Source: Mangrovimonas xylaniphaga | GTDB lineage: Bacteria > Bacteroidota > Bacteroidia > Flavobacteriales > Flavobacteriaceae | Length of the DNA: 64,000 nt | Direction: 5' to 3' | NCBI RefSeq assembly: GCF_001280435.1 | Contig: NZ_LBIP01000013.1 | Span: forward strand, 434,001 to 498,000 | In this document: piece after piece, positions 1 to 9,000 of the stretch | How positions within the stretch are numbered: the stretch's first letter is position 1 | How the letters are laid out: every line of letters starts with the position of its first letter | Notes under the pieces: generated by a model | The model's database searches: none | Seen by the model: the letters and a program-made list of their open reading frames with translations, nothing else | Told to the model about the DNA's origin: nothing | Translations under genes and position numbers: made by a program

Positions 1-209
1 TGAAACAGGTTACTGTATATTCAGCAAAATCGGATGTTAAAGCCATGGCAATAAAGAATTTGTTAGCCGACAACGATATTTCCTTTACTGAAATTGATAA
101 GAGAGATACCTCTTATGCCAATCTTTTCGGAAATATTGAAATTTCAGTTGATGAAACCGATGCTGATAAAGCCCAATCCCTAATTGAGGAACTTCAGCTT
201 GAGGAATAA
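1..209 (+). CDS. DUF2007-type small protein (first base of start codon lies outside window)
   Basis: The window opens on the second base of an apparent ATG. The reading frame then runs MKQVTVYSAKSDVKAMAIKN and on to GAGGAATAA, for 69 residues. The early VYSA segment, the 'xAxAIKNLLxDNxIxF' helix-turn and the ferredoxin-like alternation of strands and helices match the small DUF2007 'signal-transducing' family as I know it. The family's function is not established. A strong bidirectional hairpin follows directly, so this is the last gene of its transcript. The upstream context is not visible. Confidence 0.6.
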   Translation, partial: KQVTVYSAKSDVKAMAIKNLLADNDISFTEIDKRDTSYANLFGNIEISVDETDADKAQSLIEELQLEE

Positions 210-216
210 TCTATAA

Positions 217-263
217 AAAAGAAGTCTATTGGATCTTTGTTATTTCCCCAATAGACTTCTTTT
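217..263. terminator. Bidirectional intrinsic terminator
   Basis: A perfect 12-bp stem (GAAGTCTATTGG at 221-232, its complement at 248-259) is flanked by an A-run on the left and a T-run on the right. It can therefore end transcription of the DUF2007 gene on + and of the DUF6340 gene on -. Confidence 0.85.
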
Positions 264-282
264 CGTTGAATAAAAATTTAAT

Positions 283-1287
283 TTACAGCTCCAAGTTCTT
301 TCTTCTCAACAATATTTTAGCGTATTTTCTGCTCAAATCATCCCCATAATCTCGATAAGCACGTTGTGCCCACTCCAAAGCCAATTCGGTATCTCCCAAC
401 ACTTCGTAAGCTACAGCAATATTTAAAGCGGCCCTCCCAGCAGACTTACTGCCAAAATCGTTGATAATGTTTTTCCAAATTTCTATAGCGTCATTCCACT
501 TGGCCACTTCGGCAGAGCGCCACCCCATTTCAAATTGTCGTTTATCAGCTCCCTTTCCTTTTTTGTACATGTCTCGTTTCACTCTGTAGTAACTTGGCAA
601 AAACCTAGACACATAATCCTGTCCAGCTGCATAAGCGGTTTCATGAAGGGCATTCAACGGAGGTAGACCATTTATTAAATTAAAATCCATAAAATAGGTT
701 TGCTGAAAATGGTCTGAAATAGTTTGGGTAGCGGGATCATAAAGTCTCCAATAACTCCTCACATCAATCCGTGCTTGGGTTGGGAATCTGGCACTAGGTT
801 TTCCCGTAGTAATCACTGCATTTACTTGGTCTGCCACCGCAGATCTCAGAAGATCGGAATTAGAGTCGAAAGTTTCCAATACCAACAACATATCGGCATT
901 GGCAGTATTACAGATTCGTGATACCTGCTCCCAACTTAATCTATCAGGAGTTTGACGTGTTCCAGTACCAAACATTCTAAGCGTGTCCGGGATAATAATC
1001 TTTAAATGACTGTTATTCTGTAAACCATCAAACACACCTTTAATGGCTTCGTCAGAAGCTAACTTATCTGAACCCGCTATTTCAACTGTGGTGATAGCTT
1101 CAATAGCTTCAGAATTTTTGTCTTCTTCCTTTGTAAGAGAGCGGTTCACTACAACAATATCGTTGACATTATCTGGTAACGACACCACTGGAGCTTGGGG
1201 ATAATTTAAGCGGACATACCCATATTTACTGCATGACGTAAGGCTCAACAACACCATTGCCAAGCCAAAAAAGTAGATTTTTTTCAT
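283..1287 (-). CDS. DUF6340-type TPR lipoprotein
   Basis: This is a 334-residue predicted lipoprotein. The N-terminus MKKIYFFGLAMVLLSLTSC is a type II signal with lipobox L-T-S-C, so the mature protein should be lipidated and envelope-anchored. The middle part has the repeated 'D.LLVLE.FDS' and 'YWRLYDPATQTISD' character I associate with DUF6340 proteins of Bacteroidota. The last ~80 residues form TPR-like helices (W-K-N-A, A-A-L-N-I-A-V-A-Y-E). A start further upstream at 1314 would be TTG and would push the signal peptide inward, so the ATG at 1287 was chosen. It lies downstream of the TPR/TonB-like pair on the same strand, separated by a hairpin. The exact role is unknown. Confidence 0.7.
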   Translation of the reverse strand: MKKIYFFGLAMVLLSLTSCSKYGYVRLNYPQAPVVSLPDNVNDIVVVNRSLTKEEDKNSEAIEAITTVEIAGSDKLASDEAIKGVFDGLQNNSHLKIIIPDTLRMFGTGTRQTPDRLSWEQVSRICNTANADMLLVLETFDSNSDLLRSAVADQVNAVITTGKPSARFPTQARIDVRSYWRLYDPATQTISDHFQQTYFMDFNLINGLPPLNALHETAYAAGQDYVSRFLPSYYRVKRDMYKKGKGADKRQFEMGWRSAEVAKWNDAIEIWKNIINDFGSKSAGRAALNIAVAYEVLGDTELALEWAQRAYRDYGDDLSRKYAKILLRRKNLEL

Positions 1288-1366
1288 AATAACCGATTTA
1301 GTGCTGCTATGCAATTAACAATAAATATGCCATTTTTTGAAGAAAAACTGTACCTACCAAATACAG

Positions 1367-1410
1367 TTGAAGCTCCAATCCAAGGTTTTACGCTTGGTTT
1401 GAAGCTTCAA
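1367..1410 (-). terminator. Long hairpin after the TonB-receptor-like gene
   Basis: TTGAAGCT at 1367-1374 pairs with AGCTTCAA at 1403-1410, with further inner pairing (CCAAG/CTTGG) around a loop near 1385-1391. It sits 27 bases past the stop codon of the - strand gene. No T-run follows on the - strand, so it may stabilise the mRNA end rather than terminate by itself. Confidence 0.4.
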
Positions 1411-1436
1411 AAAATATTATTCAAAAAAAAGGTTAT

Positions 1437-3173
1437 CTAAAAATCGAACTGGTAAGTTGCTCCTCCAAGAATCTGTAAGCCTTGTACTGGATAATGCATC
1501 CAACGTTCGTAATCCTGGTTGAACAAGTTATTCCCTTTAAGGAAAATAGATAGTTTTTCGTTCACTCTATAACCGGCATGCAAGTTGACATCAAAATAGC
1601 CATCAAGCGTTCTGGTTTCTTCAATTGGTAAGATCAAAGTACCCTCTTCAAAGAACACATCTTTACGTTCTCCTACATAGAACAAGCTAGCACCGGCAAA
1701 CCATTGTTCGGTAATTTGATAATCTGCGAACAAAGAAGCCTTAAGTTCAGGAAGGTTCCATGCCTCGTCTTGATTTTTGGTATTATACATAAAATATGCG
1801 GCCTTTGCTCCAAGATTAAAATTTCTATTGATATCTACGCTAAGCTCCCCTTCGAAAGAAAAGGTCTTGACATCGTCATAGACAACTCCAAAAGAGTTTC
1901 CGTATTGGTAATCTTCGGTAGCTTCTCCCAATACACTATTCGCCTTGAAAAGCGCCTTATTTCTATCGGCCGTATAATTTCCACTAACGCTATAACCAAT
2001 GGTATTGGTCAGTTTACCTTTCACCCCTAAAGTAGCATTGTACTGTTGGTCTGTTGGTACCACCAATAAGGTTGGTGATACAAATGGATTTTCCATTACG
2101 AAATCCTCATAGGTATTTTGTATCAAACGACCTTCTATTCCTCCAAAGGCAATCATCAGCTCATCTACCAAACGGTAAGATCCCGTAATATTTGGATAGA
2201 TATACAGCTTGTTATCGCCATCTTTTGTATTGTTCAAATACACCAATCCAATTCCTAAATTAAGGGTTAAATCATCCTGCACCAACTGATAGCTAGGCGC
2301 CAATCCTACATTGAAATTACCGTATTCCAATTTATCTTCAAAATAATAATTTCTCTCAAAAGCACCTCCCAAATAATCCACGGTTACTACCGTTTTAATG
2401 GTTTCGTCCATTACAGGAATACCAAAAGTTCCCTTTACCAACAAACGGTTTTCACCAGAGCCATGGTCATCACCGAAATGTCTAAAACGCAAACTAGCCT
2501 CTTCTGCTATAACATCATCAAAAGTAATCTTACCTCCTACATTGGCATTATAAAAAGTATGCTTTACATTTAAATCGTTAGCGGTAGTTCCATCAAAATA
2601 CGGTTGCGGCAATCCATACCAATTATAGGTCAGGAATTTTCCTCCTCCATCAACACGCCAAGTATAATCCCGCTGTCTTTGGGTAAAATTGGCGTGAAGG
2701 TTGGTATTTGAAAATTTGTCATCCAAAAGCAAACCGTCGATGCCTCCTTGAGACGAATGGTGACTAAAATACCCACCAACCGTTTCAGTATTGCTCAATT
2801 TATGGTTTAGATACACTTCCCCTAAAATGGTCGTATAGGTCCCCAACCCCAGAGAGGCATAGTTATCATACAACTTTACAGATTTGTTCTTGGCCACGGC
2901 CTCTGCTTTTCCTTTAGCCGGAGTAAACGTTGATGCTACAGGAATGGAGAAAATATTGTACTTCACCTCCTTTTTGGTAGCGGTGGTTTTATCATCCAAA
3001 GTAGGTTCTTCCTTTATTTTAAAGGCATCGGAAATGGTAGGTGTATATGGTTTTACCACAGTTACCACTTGGGTATCGATGGTATCATTGGTTTGTTTAC
3101 GCTCCTGCGCATAGGTTTGACATACGGTTCCCGTAAAGGCCGTAAGTACTATATATTTAAATTGCTTGAACAT
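1437..3173 (-). CDS. TonB-dependent-receptor-like outer-membrane beta-barrel without a clear plug
   Basis: This 578-residue protein has a signal peptide ending ...CQTYAQ. After it come about 90 residues of low complexity, with a TonB-box-like run DTQVVTVVKPYTPTISDAFK. From about residue 100 there are alternating aromatic beta strands to the C-terminus, ending in F (TYQFDF), as outer-membrane barrels do. The segment 'LDGYFDVNLHAGYRVNEKLSIFLKGNNLFNQDYERW' region near the end is typical of TonB-dependent receptors. A normal ~120-residue plug with its NRG/PGR motifs is not visible, and neither is a carboxypeptidase-like N-terminal domain. It follows the giant TPR gene by 30 bases, so they are probably one operon. 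Its substrate is unknown. It may be a structural partner of the TPR protein rather than a transporter. Confidence 0.7.
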   Translation of the reverse strand: MFKQFKYIVLTAFTGTVCQTYAQERKQTNDTIDTQVVTVVKPYTPTISDAFKIKEEPTLDDKTTATKKEVKYNIFSIPVASTFTPAKGKAEAVAKNKSVKLYDNYASLGLGTYTTILGEVYLNHKLSNTETVGGYFSHHSSQGGIDGLLLDDKFSNTNLHANFTQRQRDYTWRVDGGGKFLTYNWYGLPQPYFDGTTANDLNVKHTFYNANVGGKITFDDVIAEEASLRFRHFGDDHGSGENRLLVKGTFGIPVMDETIKTVVTVDYLGGAFERNYYFEDKLEYGNFNVGLAPSYQLVQDDLTLNLGIGLVYLNNTKDGDNKLYIYPNITGSYRLVDELMIAFGGIEGRLIQNTYEDFVMENPFVSPTLLVVPTDQQYNATLGVKGKLTNTIGYSVSGNYTADRNKALFKANSVLGEATEDYQYGNSFGVVYDDVKTFSFEGELSVDINRNFNLGAKAAYFMYNTKNQDEAWNLPELKASLFADYQITEQWFAGASLFYVGERKDVFFEEGTLILPIEETRTLDGYFDVNLHAGYRVNEKLSIFLKGNNLFNQDYERWMHYPVQGLQILGGATYQFDF

Positions 3174-3203
3174 GAATATCTATTATTTGTTTTGAGGGAA
3201 AAA

Positions 3204-6200
3204 TTAGTTGCCTGGTTCTGAAATTACCGATGAATTGGTCTTAGCCTGTTCAGTTTTGATTTTGTTCAATTCCTGCTGGGCTTCTTGCACGACATCATCA
3301 AACTCCACAAAGTTCTTGGTAACACTTTCCAAAATATAAGTAGCTTGAAAGGCATCATCCAAAGCATAAAAGTTTTTGGCCATGACCACCAAACCTTTGG
3401 CGCTGTAATATTTGTAGCTTGAATAATCTTTGGCCAATTGCTGAACCGTTGCGTTGGAAGCTTCAAACTGTCCTTCCTTATTTTTGAAATAGGCATTGTA
3501 GTAAAGTGCCTCTGCTGCCAAAGAACCTGTTGCTATCTTTTCAACATTGGCATAGGCCTTTTTAGCCTTGGCTTCATCACCTGTTTTAATAGCCGAACGC
3601 GCAATAATAATCTGGGCGTCACTTTTTACCTTATTGTCAATTTTGGAATTGGACAATACCTTTTCGGCATAGCTTACTGCTTCGGTATACTTTTCCTGCT
3701 TGTAGTAGGCATTCATTAAGTTGGATTGCGCATAAGTGATATTTTGAGGGTAATCCGCTTCGGTTTCCAAACGCTTCAACAACGGAATGGCTTCATCCAA
3801 TTGAGAGGTATTCAAATAAATTTCGGAAAGCTTTACCATAGCCTGCTCCGTATATTCATTTTTAGGTTTGTCCACCACATATTCATAATGCGATTGAGCA
3901 TTCTCCGGCAAATCTTTTTTGGTATATAGTTCTGCCAAATAGAAATGTGATTTCAAGGCGTGGATACCATTCGGAAATTCCGTCAAGTATGTATTGAATT
4001 GCTTGATGGCTTTTTCAGAATTATTATCCAAATACTGCTTTTCGGCAGCTAAGTATGAAGTGTTGTCCAACTCGGCATCGGAAACATCAATATAATCCAG
4101 AGTTCTTACCCATTCAGCATATTCGTCCACACGTCCCAAATCAATATAAATCAAACGCGCTGCCGCAACCGCCTGAACCGCCTCTTCCGAATTCGGAAAA
4201 TCCTTGGCGACTGTTTTAAACTTGGTCAAGGCTCTATTGTTGTCATTGGTATTGTAGTAAGACAAACCTTGACGCAATAATGATTTAGAAACAAAAACCG
4301 AGTTTTTATATTCTGCATTCAATCGGTCATACATGGCCATAGCCTTATCAGTTTCACCTGCCTTTACATAAGAATTGGCCAATTCATACATAGCATCATC
4401 ACGTAACGCCGATTTAGGATAGCTATTGATAAAAGCATTGAGCTCCTGGATTTTTTTGGAACCTTGCCCTAAATAACCATAACTCATCGCCTTTTGAAAA
4501 AACGGATAATCCGATTCCAAAACTTTTAAGGCAATGGCTTTATCATAAGCAGCAATGGCATTGCTATAATCGCTGGACACGAAATAACCGTCACCAAGTC
4601 TTAAGTAAGCGTCATTTACCCTTAACTTGTCATCTTTGTTTGCATTGATAAATTCTTGAAAATGCTCTGTAGACTTCGGGTAATTTTTCAATTTGAAATA
4701 AGTATAGGCCAAGTTATAATCTATATGCTCCATTTCTGGCACATTGCTAGCCTCTGACTGTTGCAAAAACTGCTTAAAGCCAATTAGAGCATCGTTAAAA
4801 TTATTTAGTAAATAATCTGTTTCCGCTTTCCAGTAAACAGCCCTAGCGGTGAACACAGGATCTTTGGCCTCTTGAGCTGAATTGGAGAACATACCTTTAG
4901 CCTCGTTATACTTAGCCTCGTTGTACATTTCAATTCCGCGGTAAAAGGTTACTTTTTGATATGCTACCCTATTTTCGAAACTTCGCTTTCCTTTCAACAG
5001 CTCCAAAGCCTCTTCGTAATTTTTTGATGTAATGTAAGAGTCAATCAATAAAGTCTCCACCTCTTCCTTGTAAGCTGTATTAGGATATTTTTCCAAATAA
5101 CCAGTCAACACCTGTGGTACGGATTGATAAGGGTTTCCTATTTCGTAACTAATCTTGGCATAATTCAACCAAGCATCCTCCTGAATTTTCAAATCGAAAT
5201 CCATTTGAGATGCATTTCTGAAAGCATTCAGGGCTTCCTGCTTTTTGTCAAGATTGATGTAACTTTCCCCTAAATGATAATAGGCATTTTGCGCCACACT
5301 GTTTGTTCCGTCTATAATTTTATTGAATTCCGAAATAGCACTTTCAAAATCATTTTGCTTGTAATAGGCATAGCCCAACTGATAGTAATCTGTATTGGTC
5401 CACTTGCCTTTTTTACCTTTATAAGCCTTTAAATAAGTAATGGCTTGATCATATTGTCCTAAATTGAAATAACTCTCCCCAATGATTTTGGAAAGGTCAG
5501 ACACTTCATCCCGGTTACCTTTTGCCATTTGGGCCTTGGCTAGTTCAATGGCTTTTTCAAAGTTTCCTAATTTGAAATTTAAATCCGCTTGATAATAGGA
5601 AAGTTTTTCTTTGTAACCTTCTTGGTCGCTAACTTGATCAAAATATTCATTCGCCGTGTCATAATCATTCCCTTCATAAGCCATATAACCAATATAATAC
5701 TTGGCCTGTGATCCGTATGTTTTTGAATTGACAACACGGTTCAAATATTTTTGAGCTTCCACTTCTTCCTTAGTTGAATACAAGGAATACCCGTAGTTGA
5801 AATAGAAACGATCGCGCTCTGTACGCGAAATGCTGTTTTCCTCCACACGCTCGTACCACTTGCGTGCATACGAATATTTTCCGTTGGCGAAATAGTAATC
5901 CGCCACATCCAAAAACGCCGTATTACGTTTCGTGCTCGTAGGGTAATTGTCCACAAACTGCTGCATTAAAAAATCAGCATTCTTTTGATTTAATCGTACC
6001 GCACAATTGGCGATGTAATAGGCGCAATCCGATTCCACCTGCTCATTATCCGCCTGGTCCTTAACCTGATCGAATAATGTTTGGGAAGCTTGGTACTGTT
6101 TGTTGTTGTATAGTGTGAGGGCTTTTTGGTAATCCACCAAATCGTTGGTGTAAATTGAAGATTCCTGTGCTTGTATATAAACGTTTAGCATCGCAAAGCT

Positions 6201-6230
6201 TGCTAAAGTGATTATTTTTTTGTGAGCCAT
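3204..6230 (-). CDS. Giant periplasmic tetratricopeptide-repeat protein
   Basis: This 1008-residue protein begins MAHKKIITLASFAMLNVYIQAQ, a signal peptide ending in A-Q-A-type cleavage. Almost the whole remainder consists of TPR units ('A..YYN.A', 'A...Y.......P', 'YY.G.AYY...D...A'), probably 20 or more, which would form a protein-binding superhelix in the periplasm or at the outer membrane. A TTG start 24 bases upstream is excluded because it falls inside the -7 promoter element. The gene is divergent from ftsE and is followed by a TonB-receptor-like gene. This layout suggests an envelope assembly or division-linked role, but that is inference. Confidence 0.8.
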   Translation of the reverse strand: MAHKKIITLASFAMLNVYIQAQESSIYTNDLVDYQKALTLYNNKQYQASQTLFDQVKDQADNEQVESDCAYYIANCAVRLNQKNADFLMQQFVDNYPTSTKRNTAFLDVADYYFANGKYSYARKWYERVEENSISRTERDRFYFNYGYSLYSTKEEVEAQKYLNRVVNSKTYGSQAKYYIGYMAYEGNDYDTANEYFDQVSDQEGYKEKLSYYQADLNFKLGNFEKAIELAKAQMAKGNRDEVSDLSKIIGESYFNLGQYDQAITYLKAYKGKKGKWTNTDYYQLGYAYYKQNDFESAISEFNKIIDGTNSVAQNAYYHLGESYINLDKKQEALNAFRNASQMDFDLKIQEDAWLNYAKISYEIGNPYQSVPQVLTGYLEKYPNTAYKEEVETLLIDSYITSKNYEEALELLKGKRSFENRVAYQKVTFYRGIEMYNEAKYNEAKGMFSNSAQEAKDPVFTARAVYWKAETDYLLNNFNDALIGFKQFLQQSEASNVPEMEHIDYNLAYTYFKLKNYPKSTEHFQEFINANKDDKLRVNDAYLRLGDGYFVSSDYSNAIAAYDKAIALKVLESDYPFFQKAMSYGYLGQGSKKIQELNAFINSYPKSALRDDAMYELANSYVKAGETDKAMAMYDRLNAEYKNSVFVSKSLLRQGLSYYNTNDNNRALTKFKTVAKDFPNSEEAVQAVAAARLIYIDLGRVDEYAEWVRTLDYIDVSDAELDNTSYLAAEKQYLDNNSEKAIKQFNTYLTEFPNGIHALKSHFYLAELYTKKDLPENAQSHYEYVVDKPKNEYTEQAMVKLSEIYLNTSQLDEAIPLLKRLETEADYPQNITYAQSNLMNAYYKQEKYTEAVSYAEKVLSNSKIDNKVKSDAQIIIARSAIKTGDEAKAKKAYANVEKIATGSLAAEALYYNAYFKNKEGQFEASNATVQQLAKDYSSYKYYSAKGLVVMAKNFYALDDAFQATYILESVTKNFVEFDDVVQEAQQELNKIKTEQAKTNSSVISEPGN

Positions 6231-6251
6231 TAAGTTCGTTTTTTTGATGTT

Positions 6252-6259
6252 CAAAGATA
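6252..6259 (-). promoter_or_regulatory. -7 element TATCTTTG of the TPR/TonB-like operon
   Basis: On the - strand TATCTTTG matches the Bacteroidota consensus TAnnTTTG exactly and predicts a transcription start near 6247. That leaves a leader of about 17 bases before the ATG at 6230 and rules out the upstream TTG. Confidence 0.65.
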
Positions 6260-6427
6260 AATGAATCCTTATACTATAACGACGGATTTTACGTATAATT
6301 ATAAACGGATTTATTAAAAATTACGTTTACAAAAAGAAGCTAAACCCTTACGCTTTTGAATATTTGCAATTTTCTGTTTGGCGAATTCAAGTTGGTGTTC
6401 AAAGGAAAGACTTTGCAAAACATAAAA

Positions 6428-6459
6428 TTTGAATTTTGAATTTTAAAACAATACATTTA
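6428..6459 (+). promoter_or_regulatory. Candidate ftsE promoter
   Basis: TTTG at 6428-6431, a 20-base spacer, then TACATTTA at 6452-6459, one base off the TAnnTTTG consensus. The start codon is 28 bases further on. The spacer contains a short GAATTTT direct repeat. Confidence 0.35.
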
Positions 6460-6487
6460 CAACGCTTAAAAAATACCCCACTACAAA

Positions 6488-7171
6488 ATGTCCGAAATGG
6501 TTTTACAATTAAAAGACGCCTCTATTTTCCAAGGAGAAAACATGGTGCTCAGCAATGTGAATTTTGAAATGCACAAGGGTGATTTTGTGTATTTAATTGG
6601 AAAAACCGGGAGCGGAAAAAGTAGTTTTATGAAAACGCTTTATGGCGATTTGGAACTTACCAAAGGGGAAGGCTCCATCGTGGATTTTGACTTGAGAACG
6701 CTAAAGGAAAAGGACATTCCCTTTTTAAGACGTAAACTTGGAATTGTATTTCAGGATTTCAAATTACTACCGGATAGAACTATTAATGGCAATCTGGAAT
6801 TCGTTTTAAAAGCAACTGGCTGGAAAAACAAAAACGAAATCACCGAACGCATCGAGAAGGTATTGGACAAAGTAGGCATGAAAACCAAAGGGTTTAAATT
6901 TCCACATGAGCTTTCAGGTGGAGAACAACAACGTATTGCCATTGCCAGAGCTTTATTAAACGAACCAGAACTCATCCTTGCAGATGAGCCAACTGGAAAC
7001 CTAGATCCTCAAACCAGCATTGAGGTAATGGAAGTGCTGCGTGAAATCAACAAAAATGGCAACACCATCCTTATGGCCACACACGACTATGCCTTGCTTT
7101 TAAAATACCCAAGCAAGACCCTAAAATGTGACGAGAATAAGGTGTTTGAAGTGGTGCAACGTAGGGGTTAG
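6488..7171 (+). CDS. ftsE: Cell-division ABC transporter ATP-binding protein FtsE
   Basis: This 227-residue cytoplasmic ATPase has all ABC motifs: Walker [10 protein letters not shown] near residue 38, Q-loop 'VFQDFKLL', signature [15 protein letters not shown] near 140, Walker [14 protein letters not shown], and the H-loop in 'MATHDYALL'. The length and the [13 protein letters not shown] region fit FtsE, the partner of FtsX. FtsEX links the divisome to peptidoglycan hydrolases. No ftsX is next to it, which I understand to be usual in Flavobacteriia. It is divergent from the giant TPR gene. A LolD/MacB-type ATPase is the main alternative, but the short single-domain form and the neighbours favour FtsE. 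Confidence 0.8.
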   Translation: MSEMVLQLKDASIFQGENMVLSNVNFEMHKGDFVYLIGKTGSGKSSFMKTLYGDLELTKGEGSIVDFDLRTLKEKDIPFLRRKLGIVFQDFKLLPDRTINGNLEFVLKATGWKNKNEITERIEKVLDKVGMKTKGFKFPHELSGGEQQRIAIARALLNEPELILADEPTGNLDPQTSIEVMEVLREINKNGNTILMATHDYALLLKYPSKTLKCDENKVFEVVQRRG

Positions 7172-7191
7172 TTATTGAGATATCGCTTCAT

Positions 7192-8013
7192 TTACTTCTT
7201 ATAGATGTGAGGATTCTTCCTCACACCTTTCTTGAACAATTTTCGCAACATCATTCTTAAATTGGAATCTACATCCAACACAATATTTGTGAACTTATTT
7301 TCTGGTCTTCCCTTAAACTTAGTGACATGGAATTTATCTGTAGTTTTCAGGGGCGTATCACTGAAAAAATAATTCGAAATGCAACATCTGCTCTTGTCTA
7401 CCGTCACTTTATTTACAGAGTGCCAAGAAGTGTCATGAGTGGCCATAACAACAAGCCTGTTAAACTTGCTCTCTACAACTAAAGGCTCCTTTTTTGGTCC
7501 ATTTGGCCAAAGTTCCAAATGACCACCAAAGCCTGTTTCCCATCCTAGCGTAACATAATACAACAAGTTAAATACTCTCCAACGCTCTCTTTCGGCATCA
7601 TGTGAATTATCTAGATGAGGGTGTAAAAAATTGTTTTGAGCCATTAAGGATATACCCCCAGCATACAAAGAGTCATCCGCAAATAGTGAAGGAGCACTAC
7701 AGATTTCCCCTATCAACTCCACAATATTTTTTTCTTGAAATGCGTAAATAACTTTCTCCAAAAGGGGATTGTGCTGGTTCATCTGGGCAGATACATGCTT
7801 ATATTCCCTTAAACTCTTCAACTCTCTCATTTCTGAAGAATCAGGAAACACATCATAGCATTGTTTAGCTAGCTCTTCTGGTAACAAATCATCGATATAA
7901 AAATATCCAATTCCAGACTTCGTGCTATTATAGCACGAAATAAGATGTCCCTTTTCGCTATTTATTTTATCGTAAATTAATTTAGAAATATCGCTTGATG
8001 AAAGAGCTTCCAT
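7192..8013 (-). CDS. 2-oxoglutarate/Fe(II)-dependent oxygenase (P4H-like)
   Basis: This 273-residue protein has a double-stranded beta-helix pattern. The iron ligands appear as H133-x-D135 in 'HPHLDNSHD' and H198 in 'DTSWHSV', followed by R209 as the likely 2-oxoglutarate anchor. This is the prolyl-4-hydroxylase-like 2OG oxygenase layout. The segment 'GGHLELWP' between them is typical of family members in polysaccharide loci. It is convergent with ftsE (20-base gap) and divergent from the first glycosyltransferase. That places it at the edge of the polysaccharide island, where it may hydroxylate a sugar or surface protein. The substrate cannot be read from sequence. Confidence 0.75.
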   Translation of the reverse strand: MEALSSSDISKLIYDKINSEKGHLISCYNSTKSGIGYFYIDDLLPEELAKQCYDVFPDSSEMRELKSLREYKHVSAQMNQHNPLLEKVIYAFQEKNIVELIGEICSAPSLFADDSLYAGGISLMAQNNFLHPHLDNSHDAERERWRVFNLLYYVTLGWETGFGGHLELWPNGPKKEPLVVESKFNRLVVMATHDTSWHSVNKVTVDKSRCCISNYFFSDTPLKTTDKFHVTKFKGRPENKFTNIVLDVDSNLRMMLRKLFKKGVRKNPHIYKK

Positions 8014-8107
8014 TAAAAGTATTTTAAAAACATCGCAATTTACACCTTTTCACAAAAAGCCCTGTGAGATAGATTAAAAAATGTATTTTTGAGCATTATT
8101 TTCAAGA

Positions 8108-8998
8108 ATGCTTTCAGTACTCATACCTACATATAATTACGCCGTATTTGAACTCGTAGAAGCCCTTTACAACCAATTGAAAGTTGCAGAAATAGATTTT
8201 GAAATTTTGTGTTTGGAAGATGGTTCAAATAATGACTTTATTGAAAAGAATAGAGCCATTGAGAATTTTAAGAATACTAGACAGCTAATTTCAGACACCA
8301 ATCTTGGAAGGACCAAAGCTAGACAAGTTTTATGCGATTCGGCCAGATATGATTGGCTCTTATTTTTAGATGCCGATGTCATGCCCAAAAAGAGCAGCTT
8401 TATCCAGGAATACTTAGATGCTATACCTTTAGGTTCTGAAGCTATTTATGGAGGATTTACCTATTATAAAACAAAGCCCCACAAAGATTATATGTTGCGT
8501 TGGAAATATGGAAGCACCAATGAAGAGGTAAAAGCACATATTAGAAACCAAAAGCCTTATAAAGTAATCATATCGGCTAATTGTCTCATCAAAAAAAGAG
8601 TCTTCAGTCTAATCAGTTCTAAAATTGAAACTAAGGGATATGGTTTTGATAACTATTATGGTGCTCTTCTAAAGGAAAATAGTATAAAAGTCTTACACAT
8701 AGACAACGAAGTTTACCATTTAGGAATAGAAAAAAGCAACATATATCTTACAAAAAAAGAGCAGGCCGCCGAAACTTTACTACAACTAACCAAGGATAAC
8801 AAAATAGTCAATCATGACAATAGTTTATTGACTACTTTCACACATCTAAAAAAACTAAAACTGAATTATTTATTTTCTTTGGTATTTAAAATATTTGGCC
8901 CTTTGTTAAAAAGAAATTTGACAAGTAAAAATCCTTCAATTTCCATATTGCAGATTTATAGAATATCATATATGTGCTATAAAGAACTAAACCCTTAA
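8108..8998 (+). CDS. Glycosyltransferase family 2
   Basis: This 296-residue protein begins MLSVLIPTYNYAVFELV, the usual GT-A N-terminus. It carries 'CLEDGSNND' and the DxD-type metal site in 'WLLFLDADVMP' near residue 95. A second acidic cluster sits in 'TKGYGFDNYYG'. It transfers a sugar from a nucleotide donor at the cytoplasmic face. The next glycosyltransferase starts 2 bases after its stop codon, so the two are co-transcribed. The donor and acceptor are unknown. Confidence 0.85.
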   Translation: MLSVLIPTYNYAVFELVEALYNQLKVAEIDFEILCLEDGSNNDFIEKNRAIENFKNTRQLISDTNLGRTKARQVLCDSARYDWLLFLDADVMPKKSSFIQEYLDAIPLGSEAIYGGFTYYKTKPHKDYMLRWKYGSTNEEVKAHIRNQKPYKVIISANCLIKKRVFSLISSKIETKGYGFDNYYGALLKENSIKVLHIDNEVYHLGIEKSNIYLTKKEQAAETLLQLTKDNKIVNHDNSLLTTFTHLKKLKLNYLFSLVFKIFGPLLKRNLTSKNPSISILQIYRISYMCYKELNP

Positions 8999-9000
8999 AC

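Noticed and set aside
6231-6254. Upstream TTG start for the TPR protein
   Set aside because: It overlaps the -7 element TATCTTTG, so it is probably outside the mRNA.
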